The notes beneath the pieces were generated by a model. That model was not told the DNA's origin. It saw only the letters and a list, made by a program, of their open reading frames with translations, and made no database searches. This document shows, in pieces, positions 38,348 through 47,903 of a DNA stretch of 64,000 nt. Numbering within the stretch: position 1 is the stretch's first letter; each line of letters begins with the position of its first letter. The translations under genes and the position numbers were made by a program. The DNA comes from Providencia zhijiangensis (GTDB lineage Bacteria > Pseudomonadota > Gammaproteobacteria > Enterobacterales > Enterobacteriaceae). The DNA is taken from the NCBI RefSeq assembly GCF_030315915.2, contig NZ_CP135990.1, positions 2,046,001 to 2,110,000 on the forward strand, written 5' to 3'.

Positions 38348-39430
38348 CTAGCCTTCTATTTTCTCTGTTGTCTCACTATCACTTAAATCTTGTGGCCACG
38401 CGTTAATCACCGCTTTGATTAAAGTTGCAAGCGGGATCGCAAAAAACACGCCCCAGAATCCCCATAACCCGCCAAAAATCACCACCGACAAGATAATCAC
38501 GAGTGGATGTAAGTTCACGGCTTCTGAGTACAACAGCGGCACGACGATGTTGCTGTCTAGCCCTTGGATCACCAGATAAACAATAAACAGTGACCAGAAC
38601 TCAGTACCTATGCCCCATTGGAATAATGCCACCAGCACGACAGGGATCGTCGCCGCAACCGCACCAATATAAGGAATAAGCACCGAAACACCCACCAGTA
38701 CGGACAACAACACTGAGTAACGCAAATCAAAATAAGCAAAACCAATGTAGGTACAGACGCCCACAATCACCATTTCCGTGACTTTACCACGCAAATAGTT
38801 GGTAATTTGCTGATTCATTTCCAACCAGACTTTACTGACTAACTGGCGATTTTTCGGGAGAAGTTTAACAAAGCTTTTGGTGATTTTTTCTTTATCTTTT
38901 AATAAGAAAAACATCATCAATGGTACTAAAACCAGATAGATTGCTAAGGTGAAAATACCAATTAGTGAGGCCACCGACGCTTTCACCACAGACTCCGCAA
39001 CAACTGACAATCTACTGCGCACATTATCTGCCATCATATCAATGATGCCAGCATCTACCAGTGCGGGATATTGCTCCGGTAATCGGCGAGCAAACTCGCT
39101 AAAGCGATTGACCATGTTAGGTAAATCCGCCACGAGGTTGATCCCTTGTTGCCACGCTGTTGGTGCAATAATTAAGATCACCATGGCACTTATTCCAGCA
39201 AACAAGGTCAAAATGATGCTAACCGCTAAAACGCGGGATAAACCCAGTCGTTGGAGTAAATGTGTTGGCCATTCAAGTAAATATGCTAAGACAATTGCGA
39301 CTAATAATGGAGCCAGTATACTGCTGAAGAAAAAGATGACCAGAAAGCCAATAACCAGCAAACTAAACAACGCAACTGCTTGCGGGTCAGCAAAGCGCCG
39401 ACGGTACCATTGTAAAAACATTTCTAACAT
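38348..39430 (-). CDS. perM: PerM/AI-2E family membrane transporter
   Basis: 360 residues with about eight transmembrane helices in the PerM pattern: a cluster near 20-95, a helical soluble insert at 100-150, and five helices from 150 on, including the NIVVPLLYSEAVNLHPLVII and GFWGVFFAIPLATLIKAV blocks. Substrate unknown; the family includes exporters of AI-2 and proton antiporters. Divergent from bepA as in E. coli. Confidence 0.92.
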   Translation of the reverse strand: MLEMFLQWYRRRFADPQAVALFSLLVIGFLVIFFFSSILAPLLVAIVLAYLLEWPTHLLQRLGLSRVLAVSIILTLFAGISAMVILIIAPTAWQQGINLVADLPNMVNRFSEFARRLPEQYPALVDAGIIDMMADNVRSRLSVVAESVVKASVASLIGIFTLAIYLVLVPLMMFFLLKDKEKITKSFVKLLPKNRQLVSKVWLEMNQQITNYLRGKVTEMVIVGVCTYIGFAYFDLRYSVLLSVLVGVSVLIPYIGAVAATIPVVLVALFQWGIGTEFWSLFIVYLVIQGLDSNIVVPLLYSEAVNLHPLVIILSVVIFGGLWGFWGVFFAIPLATLIKAVINAWPQDLSDSETTEKIEG

Positions 39431-39558
39431 TCATTGGCTCCTGGGAATGTAAAACAAAGACAGTTCCTAAATTGAAGAAAATTATACCGAATAACAGATT
39501 TTACGATAGCTTTTGCTATCATATCTCCCAATTAATTCGCGTTTTTTGTAGGTAATAA

Positions 39559-41040
39559 GTGAAGATATGCATGATGACTAAAAAACTGAAATATCCACTG
39601 CTCGCTATCCTGATGTCCGCACTTATCCATAGTGCTGTATTACCTGCCTATAGTGCTGTTGAAGATACCCTACCCGATATTGGTACAACCGCGGGAGGAA
39701 CGCTCAGCATTAACCAAGAAATCATTATGGGTGATGCCATCACTCGTCAAATTCGAGGAAGTACCCCACTCATTTATGACCCATTACTAACCCAGTACGT
39801 GAATAAACTGGGGCAACGTTTAGTGACGAATGCCGATTCTGTCAAAACGCCATTTAAATTTTACCTAGTCAATAACCCGAATATTAACGCTTACGCCTAT
39901 TTTGGCGGTAACGTGGTTCTTCACTCCGCACTGTTTCGTTATAGCCAAAATGAGAGCCAGCTTGCTTCCGTTATGGCGCACGAAATCTCTCACGTGACTC
40001 AGCGCCATCTGGCGCGAATGATGGAAGACCAAAAAGCCACAACGCCGTTAGCTATCGCAGGTACTATCGGTTCTCTATTACTGGTGATGGCGAACCCGCA
40101 AGCCGGTTTTGCCGCATTAACGGGAACATTCGCGGGAATGCAGCAAGGGATGATCAGTTTTACACAAGCCAATGAGCAAGAAGCCGACCGTATTGGCCTG
40201 CAAACATTGCGTCGTTCAGGGTTTGATCCTCATGCCATGGCTGATTTTATGCAAATCATGTCGGACCAAACCCGCTATATGTCTAAACCGCCAGAAATTT
40301 TACTGACTCACCCCTTACCAGACAGTCGTTTAGCCGATGCCCGTAACCGTTCAAACCAATATCCGAAAGTCCATGCCCCATCTTCATTAGACTTTATGTT
40401 GGCACGTGTTCGTATTTTGTCCATGTACAGCCCTGCGGATCAACGCAATGCACTGGATCAAATCATCGAAAACTACAATAAAGGCAATGCTCAAGAGCAA
40501 ATGGCGGCGAAGTACGGTAAAGCATTATTATTATCTCAAGATAAAAAATACAGCGAAGCGGGCGTTATTATTTCTGAATTGTTAGCCAAGCAGCCGGATA
40601 ACCCGTGGTTTATCGACTCCATGACCGATATCGATATTGAGCAAAAACAAGTTGGCAAAGCAGTTGCTCGTTTGCAAGATGCCTTGAAAAAATCACCGAA
40701 AAATACGGTGTTTATTGTCAACTTAGCGAACGCATACGTCAGTAACGGGCAATATAAAGAAGCCACTAATTTATTGAATAAATATACGTTTGATTACCCT
40801 GACGACCCTATTGGTTGGGATCTGCTTGCCGAAGCCTCAGCAAAACTAGGGGATCGTAATGCAGAATTGGCAGCGTATGCTGAAGGCATGGCACTGCGCG
40901 GTAACTATGACACTGCCATTAATTATTTAAGCGAAGCGAGCCGTAAAAGCCGCTTAGGTAGTTATGAACAACAACGTTTTGATGCGCGAATCGATGAACT
41001 TACTCGATTAAAAGAGCGCGATAGCAACGCAAAACCGTAA
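39559..41040 (+). CDS. bepA: Periplasmic metalloprotease/chaperone BepA
   Basis: Helps assemble LptD and other barrel proteins at the BAM complex and degrades stalled ones. 493 residues; the start is a GTG (39559), but an ATG at 39574 is also possible. Signal peptide about 1-33, M48 zinc site HEISH with downstream EQEAD (Glu ligand), and TPR repeats from about residue 330 to the end. Followed 12 bp later by yfgD. Confidence 0.94.
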   Translation: MKICMMTKKLKYPLLAILMSALIHSAVLPAYSAVEDTLPDIGTTAGGTLSINQEIIMGDAITRQIRGSTPLIYDPLLTQYVNKLGQRLVTNADSVKTPFKFYLVNNPNINAYAYFGGNVVLHSALFRYSQNESQLASVMAHEISHVTQRHLARMMEDQKATTPLAIAGTIGSLLLVMANPQAGFAALTGTFAGMQQGMISFTQANEQEADRIGLQTLRRSGFDPHAMADFMQIMSDQTRYMSKPPEILLTHPLPDSRLADARNRSNQYPKVHAPSSLDFMLARVRILSMYSPADQRNALDQIIENYNKGNAQEQMAAKYGKALLLSQDKKYSEAGVIISELLAKQPDNPWFIDSMTDIDIEQKQVGKAVARLQDALKKSPKNTVFIVNLANAYVSNGQYKEATNLLNKYTFDYPDDPIGWDLLAEASAKLGDRNAELAAYAEGMALRGNYDTAINYLSEASRKSRLGSYEQQRFDARIDELTRLKERDSNAKP

Positions 41041-41052
41041 GGAATAAAGATA

Positions 41053-41409
41053 ATGACGGATTCAATTAAAATTTATCACAACCCTCGCTGCTCCAAGAGT
41101 CGTGAAACGCTGGCTTTATTGCAAGAAAAAGGCATCACGCCAACGGTAGTTGAATATTTAACGACGCCACCTTCAGTAGCTGATATTGAAAAATTACTGA
41201 AGATGCTTGGATTTACCGATGCACGCCAGTTAATGCGCACCAAAGAAGATATCTATAAAGAGTTGAAATTAGCGGATGATAGCGTCACTCAAGCGCAGCT
41301 TATTCAAGCCATGCATGATAATCCAAAGTTAATTGAGCGCCCGATTGTAGTAAAAGGTAAAAAAGCCAAGTTAGGTCGCCCACCAGAGCAGGTGCTGGAA
41401 ATTTTATAA
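41053..41409 (+). CDS. yfgD: ArsC-family arsenate reductase-like protein YfgD
   Basis: 118 residues. ArsC fold with active-site Cys13 in NPRCSKSRETLALL and arginine motif IERPIVV. It probably reduces arsenate with glutaredoxin, though E. coli YfgD has little proven activity. AAGGAATAAAG upstream; second gene after bepA, as in E. coli. The terminator at 41431 follows. Confidence 0.92.
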   Translation: MTDSIKIYHNPRCSKSRETLALLQEKGITPTVVEYLTTPPSVADIEKLLKMLGFTDARQLMRTKEDIYKELKLADDSVTQAQLIQAMHDNPKLIERPIVVKGKKAKLGRPPEQVLEIL

Positions 41410-41430
41410 GCAGGCTATTTGGCAGACAAT

Positions 41431-41460
41431 AAATTGGCAGTCGATGGGCTGCCAATTTTT
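41431..41460. terminator. Bidirectional terminator between yfgD and hda
   Basis: AAATTGGCAG - TCGATGGG - CTGCCAATTT then TT; on the minus strand TTTATTG follows. It serves convergent yfgD and hda, and touches the hda stop codon. Confidence 0.85.
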
Positions 41461-42161
41461 TATAATTTGAGAATATCTTTAACGAAAGGAATGGTCATTT
41501 TACGTTGAGCGACAATCGAGGCGTGATCAAGCTTATTTAAGATATCAAATAAGGTGCCCATCTTTCTGTCTAACCGTTTTAATACAAACCGACAAACATC
41601 TTCAGGCAATTCAAATCCACGAATACTGGCACGTAATTGCAGCGCACAAATTTTGTCTTCATCACTTAAAGGGTGCAGTTTATAAATTTGCCCCCAATCG
41701 AGGCGAGAGGCTAAATCCGGCAGCTTCAAATCAATCTGGCGCGGTGGGCGATCCCCGGTGATCAGTAAGCACGTTCGACCAATTTCTAAAATGCGGTTAT
41801 ACAAATTGAAGATGGCCATTTCCCACTCTTCATCTCCTGCGATGCATTGAATGTTATCAATACAGACCAGAGAAAGATGTTCCATACCTTCGAGCACATC
41901 AGGCACAAAGTAAGCGCGTTTATCCAACGGCACATAACCCACAGCAACACCTTGCTCAGACAACTCAGCACATGCCGCATGCAGTAAATGACTCTTACCG
42001 CCCCCTTCTCTTGACCAGTAATAGATATAACTACCATGAGGCTGATTAATCGCCGTTTTTAGCGCAGAGAGTAATCCCTCATTTTCCCCTGCATAGAAAC
42101 TGGCAAAGGTTTCATCATCAGGAAGAGAAAGTGGTAATGAGAGTTGAGATGGTGTATTCAG
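41460..42161 (-). CDS. hda: DnaA inactivator Hda, starting with CTG
   Basis: AAA+ protein that, with the beta clamp, stimulates DnaA-ATP hydrolysis to limit initiation. An ATG/GTG/TTG search finds only a 167-residue frame; the frame stays open to CTG 42161, five bases after AGAGG, giving 233 residues ([19 protein letters not shown]), exactly the E. coli length, where hda also begins with CTG. The QLSLPL clamp-binding motif is at the N-terminus. Walker A-like [12 protein letters not shown], Walker B LVCIDNI, sensor and Arg-finger regions follow. Downstream of uraA. Confidence 0.93.
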   Translation of the reverse strand: MNTPSQLSLPLSLPDDETFASFYAGENEGLLSALKTAINQPHGSYIYYWSREGGGKSHLLHAACAELSEQGVAVGYVPLDKRAYFVPDVLEGMEHLSLVCIDNIQCIAGDEEWEMAIFNLYNRILEIGRTCLLITGDRPPRQIDLKLPDLASRLDWGQIYKLHPLSDEDKICALQLRASIRGFELPEDVCRFVLKRLDRKMGTLFDILNKLDHASIVAQRKMTIPFVKDILKL

Positions 42162-42242
42162 AAGCGCCTCTGATTGTGCAGTTCAATTAACGCCATTGAG
42201 TTTATCATAAATAACAAGAAGAGATGAACAGCCTGACGGTTA

Positions 42243-42271
42243 ATTGCCGGAGCTTTAGCCACTCCGGCAAT
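42243..42271. other. Stem-loop between uraA and hda
   Basis: ATTGCCGGAG - CTTTAGCCA - CTCCGGCAAT, perfect 10-bp stem, 20 bases after the uraA stop. No U-run follows on the minus strand, so it may be a stabilising or weak terminating structure between the genes. Confidence 0.6.
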
Positions 42272-42291
42272 CTATTTTACTTAATCGTGAC

Positions 42292-43587
42292 TTATTTTTT
42301 ATTTTCGTCTAAGACTTTCACTTCTGAAGTCACAAACTGTTTTTCTGGGCGAACAAAGGTAATAAAGCGGAATAACAGCGCCATCAGAATACCGACGATA
42401 GTCGCCAGCGCCATCCCTTTCAGTTCAGCTTGACCAATGTGGATCACCGCGCCACTCACTCCGATGATTAAAATCACTGAGGTTAAAATCAGGTTTTGTG
42501 GTTTGTTATAATCAACTTTTGAATCAATCAGAACGCGAATACCCGAAGCGCCGATGACTCCGTACAGTAACAGTGAAACACCACCCATGACAGGTACTGG
42601 CACTAATTGAATTGCCGCCGCTAATTTACCCACGCAAGAGAGTAATATAGCGATAATAGCCGCGCCACCGATAACCCAAGTACTGTAGACCTTAGTAATC
42701 GCCATTACGCCGATATTTTCGCCGTAAGTGGTATTTGGCGTTGAACCAAAGAAACCCGATAACATGGTAGAGAAACCGTTTGCGAACATGGAGCGATGTA
42801 AGCCAGGATTTTTCATTAAGTCGCGCTCAACGATATTCGCAGTCACCACTAAGTGCCCAACGTGTTCCGCAATGACCACTAACGCCGCAGGTAGGATGGT
42901 TAAAATCGCAAACCATTCAAAACGTGGCGTATAGAATGTTGGAATAGCAAACCATGGCGCTTCAATTACTGGTGTAAAGTCCACAATCCCCATAAAGTAG
43001 GAAAGCGCGTAACCTGATAGGAAACCGATTAAGATTGGGATAATCGATAAGAACCCACGGAAAACCACGGCGCACAAGATAGTGACCGACAATGTGGTGA
43101 TCGAGATAATTAAGGTGCTTGAATCAACCGCTGCGCCTTCTTTAGGTAATAAGCCCGCCATACCCGCTGCCGTTTGCGCTAATTCTAGACCGATAACCGC
43201 GACAATCGCCCCCATCGCTGCAGGTGGAAACATCACGTTGATCCAGCCGCGCCCTGCCACTTTGACAATCAATGCTACTATACAGAACAGTGCCCCGCAG
43301 ATAATAAATCCGCCAAGCGCTAGCTCATACCCAAGAGGCAGTAAAATTAATACTGGAGAAATAAAGGCGAAGCTCGACCCTAAATAAGCGGGAATTTTGC
43401 CCTTACAGATAAATAAATACAGCAGCGTACCGATCCCGTTGAATAATAAAATCGTTGCCGGGTTCACGCCAAATAAAATAGGAACAATAACCGTTGCCCC
43501 AAACATGGCAAACAAATGTTGAAAGCTTAATGGAATGGTTTGTAGTAATGGTGGTCTTTCTTCAACACTTATCGTGCGGCGTGTCAT
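42292..43587 (-). CDS. uraA: Uracil permease
   Basis: Proton-uracil symporter of the inner membrane (NCS2). 431 residues from ATG 43587 (MTRRTISVEERPPLLQ), nine bases after AGAGG; another ATG three codons earlier directly abuts AGAGG. Fourteen helices in the UraA pattern, with substrate-site Glu in VVIAEHVGH and Glu in TTYGENIGV. Downstream of upp, as in E. coli, with an attenuator-like hairpin in between. Confidence 0.97.
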   Translation of the reverse strand: MTRRTISVEERPPLLQTIPLSFQHLFAMFGATVIVPILFGVNPATILLFNGIGTLLYLFICKGKIPAYLGSSFAFISPVLILLPLGYELALGGFIICGALFCIVALIVKVAGRGWINVMFPPAAMGAIVAVIGLELAQTAAGMAGLLPKEGAAVDSSTLIISITTLSVTILCAVVFRGFLSIIPILIGFLSGYALSYFMGIVDFTPVIEAPWFAIPTFYTPRFEWFAILTILPAALVVIAEHVGHLVVTANIVERDLMKNPGLHRSMFANGFSTMLSGFFGSTPNTTYGENIGVMAITKVYSTWVIGGAAIIAILLSCVGKLAAAIQLVPVPVMGGVSLLLYGVIGASGIRVLIDSKVDYNKPQNLILTSVILIIGVSGAVIHIGQAELKGMALATIVGILMALLFRFITFVRPEKQFVTSEVKVLDENKK

Positions 43588-43628
43588 GCTCGTCATCCTC
43601 TTATGCGTCGTGAATATTATTTTTTTTA

Positions 43629-43658
43629 TCAAAAAAAAGCCGACTCTTCAGTCGGCTT
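43629..43658 (-). terminator. Terminator/attenuator between upp and uraA
   Basis: Minus strand AAGCCGACT - GAAG - AGTCGGCTT then TTTTTT; about 5 bases after the upp stop. Read-through is needed if uraA has no promoter of its own, so expression of uraA may be tuned here. Confidence 0.8.
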
Positions 43659-43663
43659 CATTA

Positions 43664-44290
43664 TTATTTAGTACCAAATATCTTATCGCCCGCGTCTCCT
43701 AGACCCGGAACAATGTAACCTTCATCATTTAAGTGTTGGTCAATTGAAGCCGTGTACAGTTCAACGTCTGGGTGCGCTGCTTCTAATGCAGCAATACCTT
43801 CCGGTGCAGCAACTAAAACTAAGACTTTAATGGAATTACAGCCAGATTTTTTCAGGAGGTCGATGGTTGCAATCATAGAACCACCCGTTGCTAACATTGG
43901 GTCTACAATCAGCGCCATACGCTCATCAATGTTAGAAACTAATTTTTGGAAATAAGGGACAGGTTGTAACGTTTCTTCATCACGGTAAATACCCACTACG
44001 CTGATACGTGCGCTTGGGATGCTTTCCAATACGCCGTTCATCATGCCAATACCGGCACGTAGAATAGGAACTACAGTGATTTTTTTACCTTTAATTTGTT
44101 CAATTTCTACAGGACCACACCAACCATCAATTGTTACTTTTTCAGTTTCTAGGTCAGCGGTCGCTTCATAAGTCAGTAGGCTACCAACCTCTGAGGCCAG
44201 TTCACGAAAGCGCTTAGTGCTTATGTCATGATCTCGCATCAGGCCGAGTTTATGTTTAACGAGAGGGTGTTTTACCTCAACGATCTTCAT
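43664..44290 (-). CDS. upp: Uracil phosphoribosyltransferase
   Basis: Salvages uracil to UMP with PRPP. 208 residues, the E. coli length. PRPP-binding motif [15 protein letters not shown], the Arg-rich [14 protein letters not shown], and the C-terminal uracil-binding [23 protein letters not shown] upstream of the ATG. First gene of upp-uraA, divergent from purMN. Confidence 0.98.
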   Translation of the reverse strand: MKIVEVKHPLVKHKLGLMRDHDISTKRFRELASEVGSLLTYEATADLETEKVTIDGWCGPVEIEQIKGKKITVVPILRAGIGMMNGVLESIPSARISVVGIYRDEETLQPVPYFQKLVSNIDERMALIVDPMLATGGSMIATIDLLKKSGCNSIKVLVLVAAPEGIAALEAAHPDVELYTASIDQHLNDEGYIVPGLGDAGDKIFGTK

Positions 44291-44527
44291 GGGTTTCTCC
44301 TACTTTTTTAAAACGTCACCGGACAAAAAAATCGCGGGATTATACCGCTTTTTTCCCTCAATGCCACTAGTATCATCTTGATTCAGGTCAAACAATCATC
44401 AATCACACGTTATTTGCTGAATTAGTATACACATAATATTTTTTATGGTGTAGGCAGCGAATAAAATCATGCGCTTTGCGTCACGACATCGCAATTTATT
44501 ACATCAAATATTTCAGTCAGAAAGCTA

Positions 44528-44543
44528 TCGCAAACGTTTGCGG
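44528..44543. promoter_or_regulatory. PurR operator of purMN
   Basis: TCGCAAACGTTTGCGG, an almost perfect palindrome of the PurR consensus, in the 317-bp gap between upp and purM. It lies about 65 bases before the purM start; TAGAAT at 44551-44556 may be the -10. PurR with hypoxanthine or guanine should repress purMN. Confidence 0.9.
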
Positions 44544-44607
44544 AGCCTGATAGAATATCGGCAAATGAAGTTATCTTTTCCAAAATGCAATTGCCTTGGG
44601 GGCCGTA

Positions 44608-45648
44608 GTGACTGATAAAACCTCTCTCAGCTATAAAGATGCCGGTGTTGATATTGATGCAGGTAACGCATTGGTTGAACGTATCAAAGGTGTGGTGAAA
44701 GAGACTCGCCGTCCAGAAGTGATGGGAGGATTGGGAGGGTTCGGCGCACTGTGTGCCCTACCACAAAAATACCGTGAACCTGTTTTAGTTTCAGGCACTG
44801 ACGGTGTGGGAACTAAACTACGCCTCGCGATGGACTTAAAACGTCATGAATCCATCGGTATCGATTTAGTCGCTATGTGCGTCAACGACCTGATTGTCCA
44901 AGGTGCTGAGCCACTGTTTTTCTTAGACTACTATGCAACTGGCAAGCTGGATGTGGATACCGCTGCAAGCGTTATCACTGGTATCGCGGAAGGCTGTAAG
45001 CAGTCTGGCTGTGCATTAGTCGGTGGTGAAACCGCTGAAATGCCGGGCATGTACCACGGCGAAGATTATGATGTTGCTGGCTTCTGTGTGGGTGTTGTTG
45101 AGCGCTCTGAAATTATTGATGGCACAAAAGTCAGTGCGGGCGATGCACTGATCGCGTTAGCCTCAAGCGGCCCTCACTCTAACGGTTATTCATTAGTGCG
45201 TAAAATTCTGGAAGTGAGCAAAACCAATCCAGAAACCACGCAATTAGCGGGCAAACCTCTCGCTGATCACCTGTTAGAACCAACCCGTATCTATGTTAAA
45301 AATGTCTTAGAACTGATCGCTAAAAACGACATTCATGCCATTGCACACATTACGGGCGGCGGCTTCTGGGAAAATATTCCTCGCGTTTTACCTGACAACA
45401 CTCAAGCCATCATTGATGGCAACAGCTGGGAATGGCCTGCAGTCTTCGAATGGCTGCAACAAGCGGGCGATGTCACCACTCACGAAATGTATCGTACATT
45501 TAACTGCGGCGTCGGTATTATCATTGCCCTGCCACAAACCGAAGTTGAGTCTGCATTAAAACTGCTGACTGCGTTAGGTGAAAATGCATGGCAGATCGGA
45601 ACCATTGGCGACTTACCTGCGGGTGAAGAGCAGGTTGTTATCCGCTAA
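44608..45648 (+). CDS. purM: Phosphoribosylformylglycinamidine cyclo-ligase
   Basis: Makes AIR from FGAM with ATP in purine synthesis. 346 residues from GTG 44608 ([20 protein letters not shown]), five bases after GGGGG; E. coli also begins with [13 protein letters not shown] four codons earlier is rejected. AIRS fold with [21 protein letters not shown] and [13 protein letters not shown]. Its stop overlaps the purN start by one base (TAATG). Confidence 0.97.
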   Translation: MTDKTSLSYKDAGVDIDAGNALVERIKGVVKETRRPEVMGGLGGFGALCALPQKYREPVLVSGTDGVGTKLRLAMDLKRHESIGIDLVAMCVNDLIVQGAEPLFFLDYYATGKLDVDTAASVITGIAEGCKQSGCALVGGETAEMPGMYHGEDYDVAGFCVGVVERSEIIDGTKVSAGDALIALASSGPHSNGYSLVRKILEVSKTNPETTQLAGKPLADHLLEPTRIYVKNVLELIAKNDIHAIAHITGGGFWENIPRVLPDNTQAIIDGNSWEWPAVFEWLQQAGDVTTHEMYRTFNCGVGIIIALPQTEVESALKLLTALGENAWQIGTIGDLPAGEEQVVIR

Positions 45649-46286
45649 TGAAAAACATCGTTGTTTTGATTTCAGGCAGTGGCAGTAATTTGCAGTCGAT
45701 TATTGATGCCTGCCAACGCCATGAAATCGATGGGCAAATCGTCGCAGTGATCAGTAATAAAAGCGATGCTTACGGTTTGGTTCGCGCACAAGAGGCTGGC
45801 ATTCCAGCCCTTTGTGTTAGCTCAAAAGCGTTCACTGACCGCCAAGCCTACGATGCTGCACTGTTAGACGCTATCGAGCAATACCAACCGGATTTAGTGG
45901 TCTTGGCTGGGTTTATGCGCATTTTAACCCCTGAGTTTGTGAAACATTTCACAGGAAAAATGCTGAATATCCACCCTTCTTTACTGCCTAAATATCCGGG
46001 GCTGCATACCCATCGACGTGCACTTGAAAATGGTGATAAAGAACACGGCACTTCCGTGCATTTTGTTACTGAAGAGCTGGATGGCGGTCCGATTATTTTA
46101 CAAGGACATGTGCCCGTTTTACCGCAAGACACCGAAGACGATTTGGTTGAACGTGTTAAACTGCAAGAGCACCTGATTTATCCTCAAGTTATTGCGTGGT
46201 TTGTTTCTGGTCGCCTTGTAATGCAAGACGGTAAAGCCCTACTCGATGGCCAGCCGTTATCGGCAACGGGCTTTCAAGCAGATTAA
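45648..46286 (+). CDS. purN: Phosphoribosylglycinamide formyltransferase
   Basis: Transfers formyl from 10-formyl-THF to GAR. 212 residues, E. coli length. Motifs: VLISGSGSNLQSIID, catalytic Asn/His in MLNIHPSLLPKYPGLHTH, and Asp in DTEDDLVERV. Translation is coupled to purM through the TAATG overlap. A hairpin follows at 46311. Confidence 0.97.
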   Translation: MKNIVVLISGSGSNLQSIIDACQRHEIDGQIVAVISNKSDAYGLVRAQEAGIPALCVSSKAFTDRQAYDAALLDAIEQYQPDLVVLAGFMRILTPEFVKHFTGKMLNIHPSLLPKYPGLHTHRRALENGDKEHGTSVHFVTEELDGGPIILQGHVPVLPQDTEDDLVERVKLQEHLIYPQVIAWFVSGRLVMQDGKALLDGQPLSATGFQAD

Positions 46287-46310
46287 TACGCGGTTAGGTA
46301 AGTTTATATA

Positions 46311-46347
46311 TATTCGCTCAGATTTGATTGGCTGGTCTGAGCGAATA
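46311..46347. terminator. Large inverted repeat after purN, probable terminator
   Basis: TATTCGCTCAGA and TCTGAGCGAATA, perfect 12-bp arms with a 13-base loop, between purN and a convergent SDR gene. Tails on both strands are only weakly U-rich, so termination efficiency is uncertain. Confidence 0.6.
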
Positions 46348-46377
46348 ACTCAAACCCAACCATTCGCAAGAAACGCT

Positions 46378-47127
46378 TTATTTCCCACCTGCCAAATCGA
46401 TAAAACTTCCCGTTACGTAAGATGCCTCATCAGACAATAACCACGCGATTGCCTGGGCAACCTCTTCTGGCTGACCTCCACGTTTCATCGGTAAACTATC
46501 TTTAACCCGATCAACCCGTGCAGCTTCACCACCATCGGCATGCATATCTGTATAGATAAAACCGGGGCGGACGGCATTGACTCGAATACCCTCCCCAGCG
46601 ACTTCGAGCGATAAACCAATCGTCATTGTATCGATGGCACCTTTGGATGCGGCATAATCCACATACTCATGGGGAGAACCAAGGCGAGATGCCGCAGAAG
46701 AAACATTCACAATCGCGCCACCTTGCCCACCATGACGAAATGCCATACGTTTGACCGCTTCACGCGCACAAAGAAAACTACCGCTGACATTCGTTGCAAA
46801 TAATCGCGCTAATCGCTGTGCATCTAGCTGCTCTATTGAGGCTTGAGGCATGATTATTCCTGCGTTGTTAACCAACCCAGAAATGGGGCCTAATTCTTTA
46901 TCAATCTGCTGAAACAACGAAACAATGTGTTCTTCTTGAGAAATATCAGCCTGCACCGCAATGGCGGTACCACCTGAATGCCGAATTATGTCTAAAACTT
47001 CCTGTGCACAATCTTGACGAGTGTGGTAGCCAATACAAACTTTATGACCTTTATGAGCCAAATTGATTGCTGTCGCTCGACCGATGCCGCGATCACCACC
47101 CGTTATCAACGTAATATTGTTTTTCAT
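46378..47127 (-). CDS. Short-chain dehydrogenase/reductase, YgfF-like
   Basis: 249 residues. Rossmann fold with TGGDRGIGRA cofactor motif, NNAG at about residue 87, Ser in VNVSSAAS and YAASK (YxxxK) near 158-162. HTRQ after the second strand suggests NADPH preference. Substrate unknown. Probably expressed alone; a GNAT gene lies upstream in the same orientation with a 55-bp gap. Confidence 0.85.
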   Translation of the reverse strand: MKNNITLITGGDRGIGRATAINLAHKGHKVCIGYHTRQDCAQEVLDIIRHSGGTAIAVQADISQEEHIVSLFQQIDKELGPISGLVNNAGIIMPQASIEQLDAQRLARLFATNVSGSFLCAREAVKRMAFRHGGQGGAIVNVSSAASRLGSPHEYVDYAASKGAIDTMTIGLSLEVAGEGIRVNAVRPGFIYTDMHADGGEAARVDRVKDSLPMKRGGQPEEVAQAIAWLLSDEASYVTGSFIDLAGGK

Positions 47128-47182
47128 ATTTTATGCGCCCTGTTTTATTTTTTCTTATCATTAGCGGGAAAGCAGCGAGCCG

Positions 47183-47659
47183 CTATGCTTGGAGTTTTAT
47201 CGACATTTCTATACAGCGTAGCTCAGACTGTGCAAGCGCGGAGTAATAAATGCTTTCCCGCTCGAATATAAAACCATGTTTCTCATAAAAAGCTTGGGCA
47301 TTCAGCGTTGAAGATAACGTTAATTGCTCAAAACCACGCTCACGAGCTTCATCTTTGATGGCTTCAATGATTTGACTGCCAAGCCCCCTACCTGTGTACT
47401 CCGGTAACGTAAAAACAGCCTCAATATTGCTTGAAGAAAGCTCCAGGAAGCCCGTTGCTACTGGCCGGTTATCTGAATCTTCAATAACGAAAAAAGGATT
47501 CGCGACAATGACCTCTCTGTAGCTTTCAGGCATTTTCTCCGGTGTCCAAGCGGCAATAACCACCTCGTCATAGCTGTTCTTACATCCGTAACGTATAGCT
47601 TGATTTCGAATATTCCAGCATTCTTCAGCCTCCGCAGGCACCGCAAACCTGATTTTCAT
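47183..47659 (-). CDS. GNAT-family N-acetyltransferase
   Basis: 158 residues. GNAT acetyl-CoA motif A around VFTLPEYTGRGLGSQIIEAI (about 83-102) and motif B around LNAQAFYEKHGFIFERES. An N-terminal MKIRFAVPAEAEECWNIRNQ helix is typical. Substrate unknown. Adjacent to the SDR gene; accessory region. Confidence 0.82.
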   Translation of the reverse strand: MKIRFAVPAEAEECWNIRNQAIRYGCKNSYDEVVIAAWTPEKMPESYREVIVANPFFVIEDSDNRPVATGFLELSSSNIEAVFTLPEYTGRGLGSQIIEAIKDEARERGFEQLTLSSTLNAQAFYEKHGFIFERESIYYSALAQSELRCIEMSIKLQA

Positions 47660-47736
47660 AGTTTCTCTTTGAGCGTTTTCATCGGTTAGTATTTTCTATT
47701 ACCATAAAAGCTCAAGTCTAACTATAGAGTTTGCTT

Positions 47737-47871
47737 TGAAGGGACAACGTATGTTTTTGGCACTAAATTAACCATAAATAGAACTTATGGGGCTGGTTTG
47801 AGCGAAAAGCGGAAGTTGATGTTCATTTGCGAGCGAGAAAGACAACTTCCGAGGTCGCGGCTGTCCCTTCA
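47737..47871. repeat. 135-bp inverted-repeat element, MITE-like
   Basis: Ends TGAAGGGACA (47737-47746) and TGTCCCTTCA (47862-47871) are perfect 10-bp inverted repeats. Inside, CGGAAGTTG (47810-47818) and CAACTTCCG (47843-47851) form a second hairpin. No coding potential. No clear target duplication, so a mobile origin is inference. Confidence 0.45.
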
Positions 47872-47903
47872 GGATTTCACAAACAAGCTCATTATTCCCA
47901 CAG

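Noticed and set aside
46246..46440. 64-codon frame after purN
   Set aside because: Starts within purN, crosses its terminator hairpin and overlaps the SDR gene antisense; no family resemblance.
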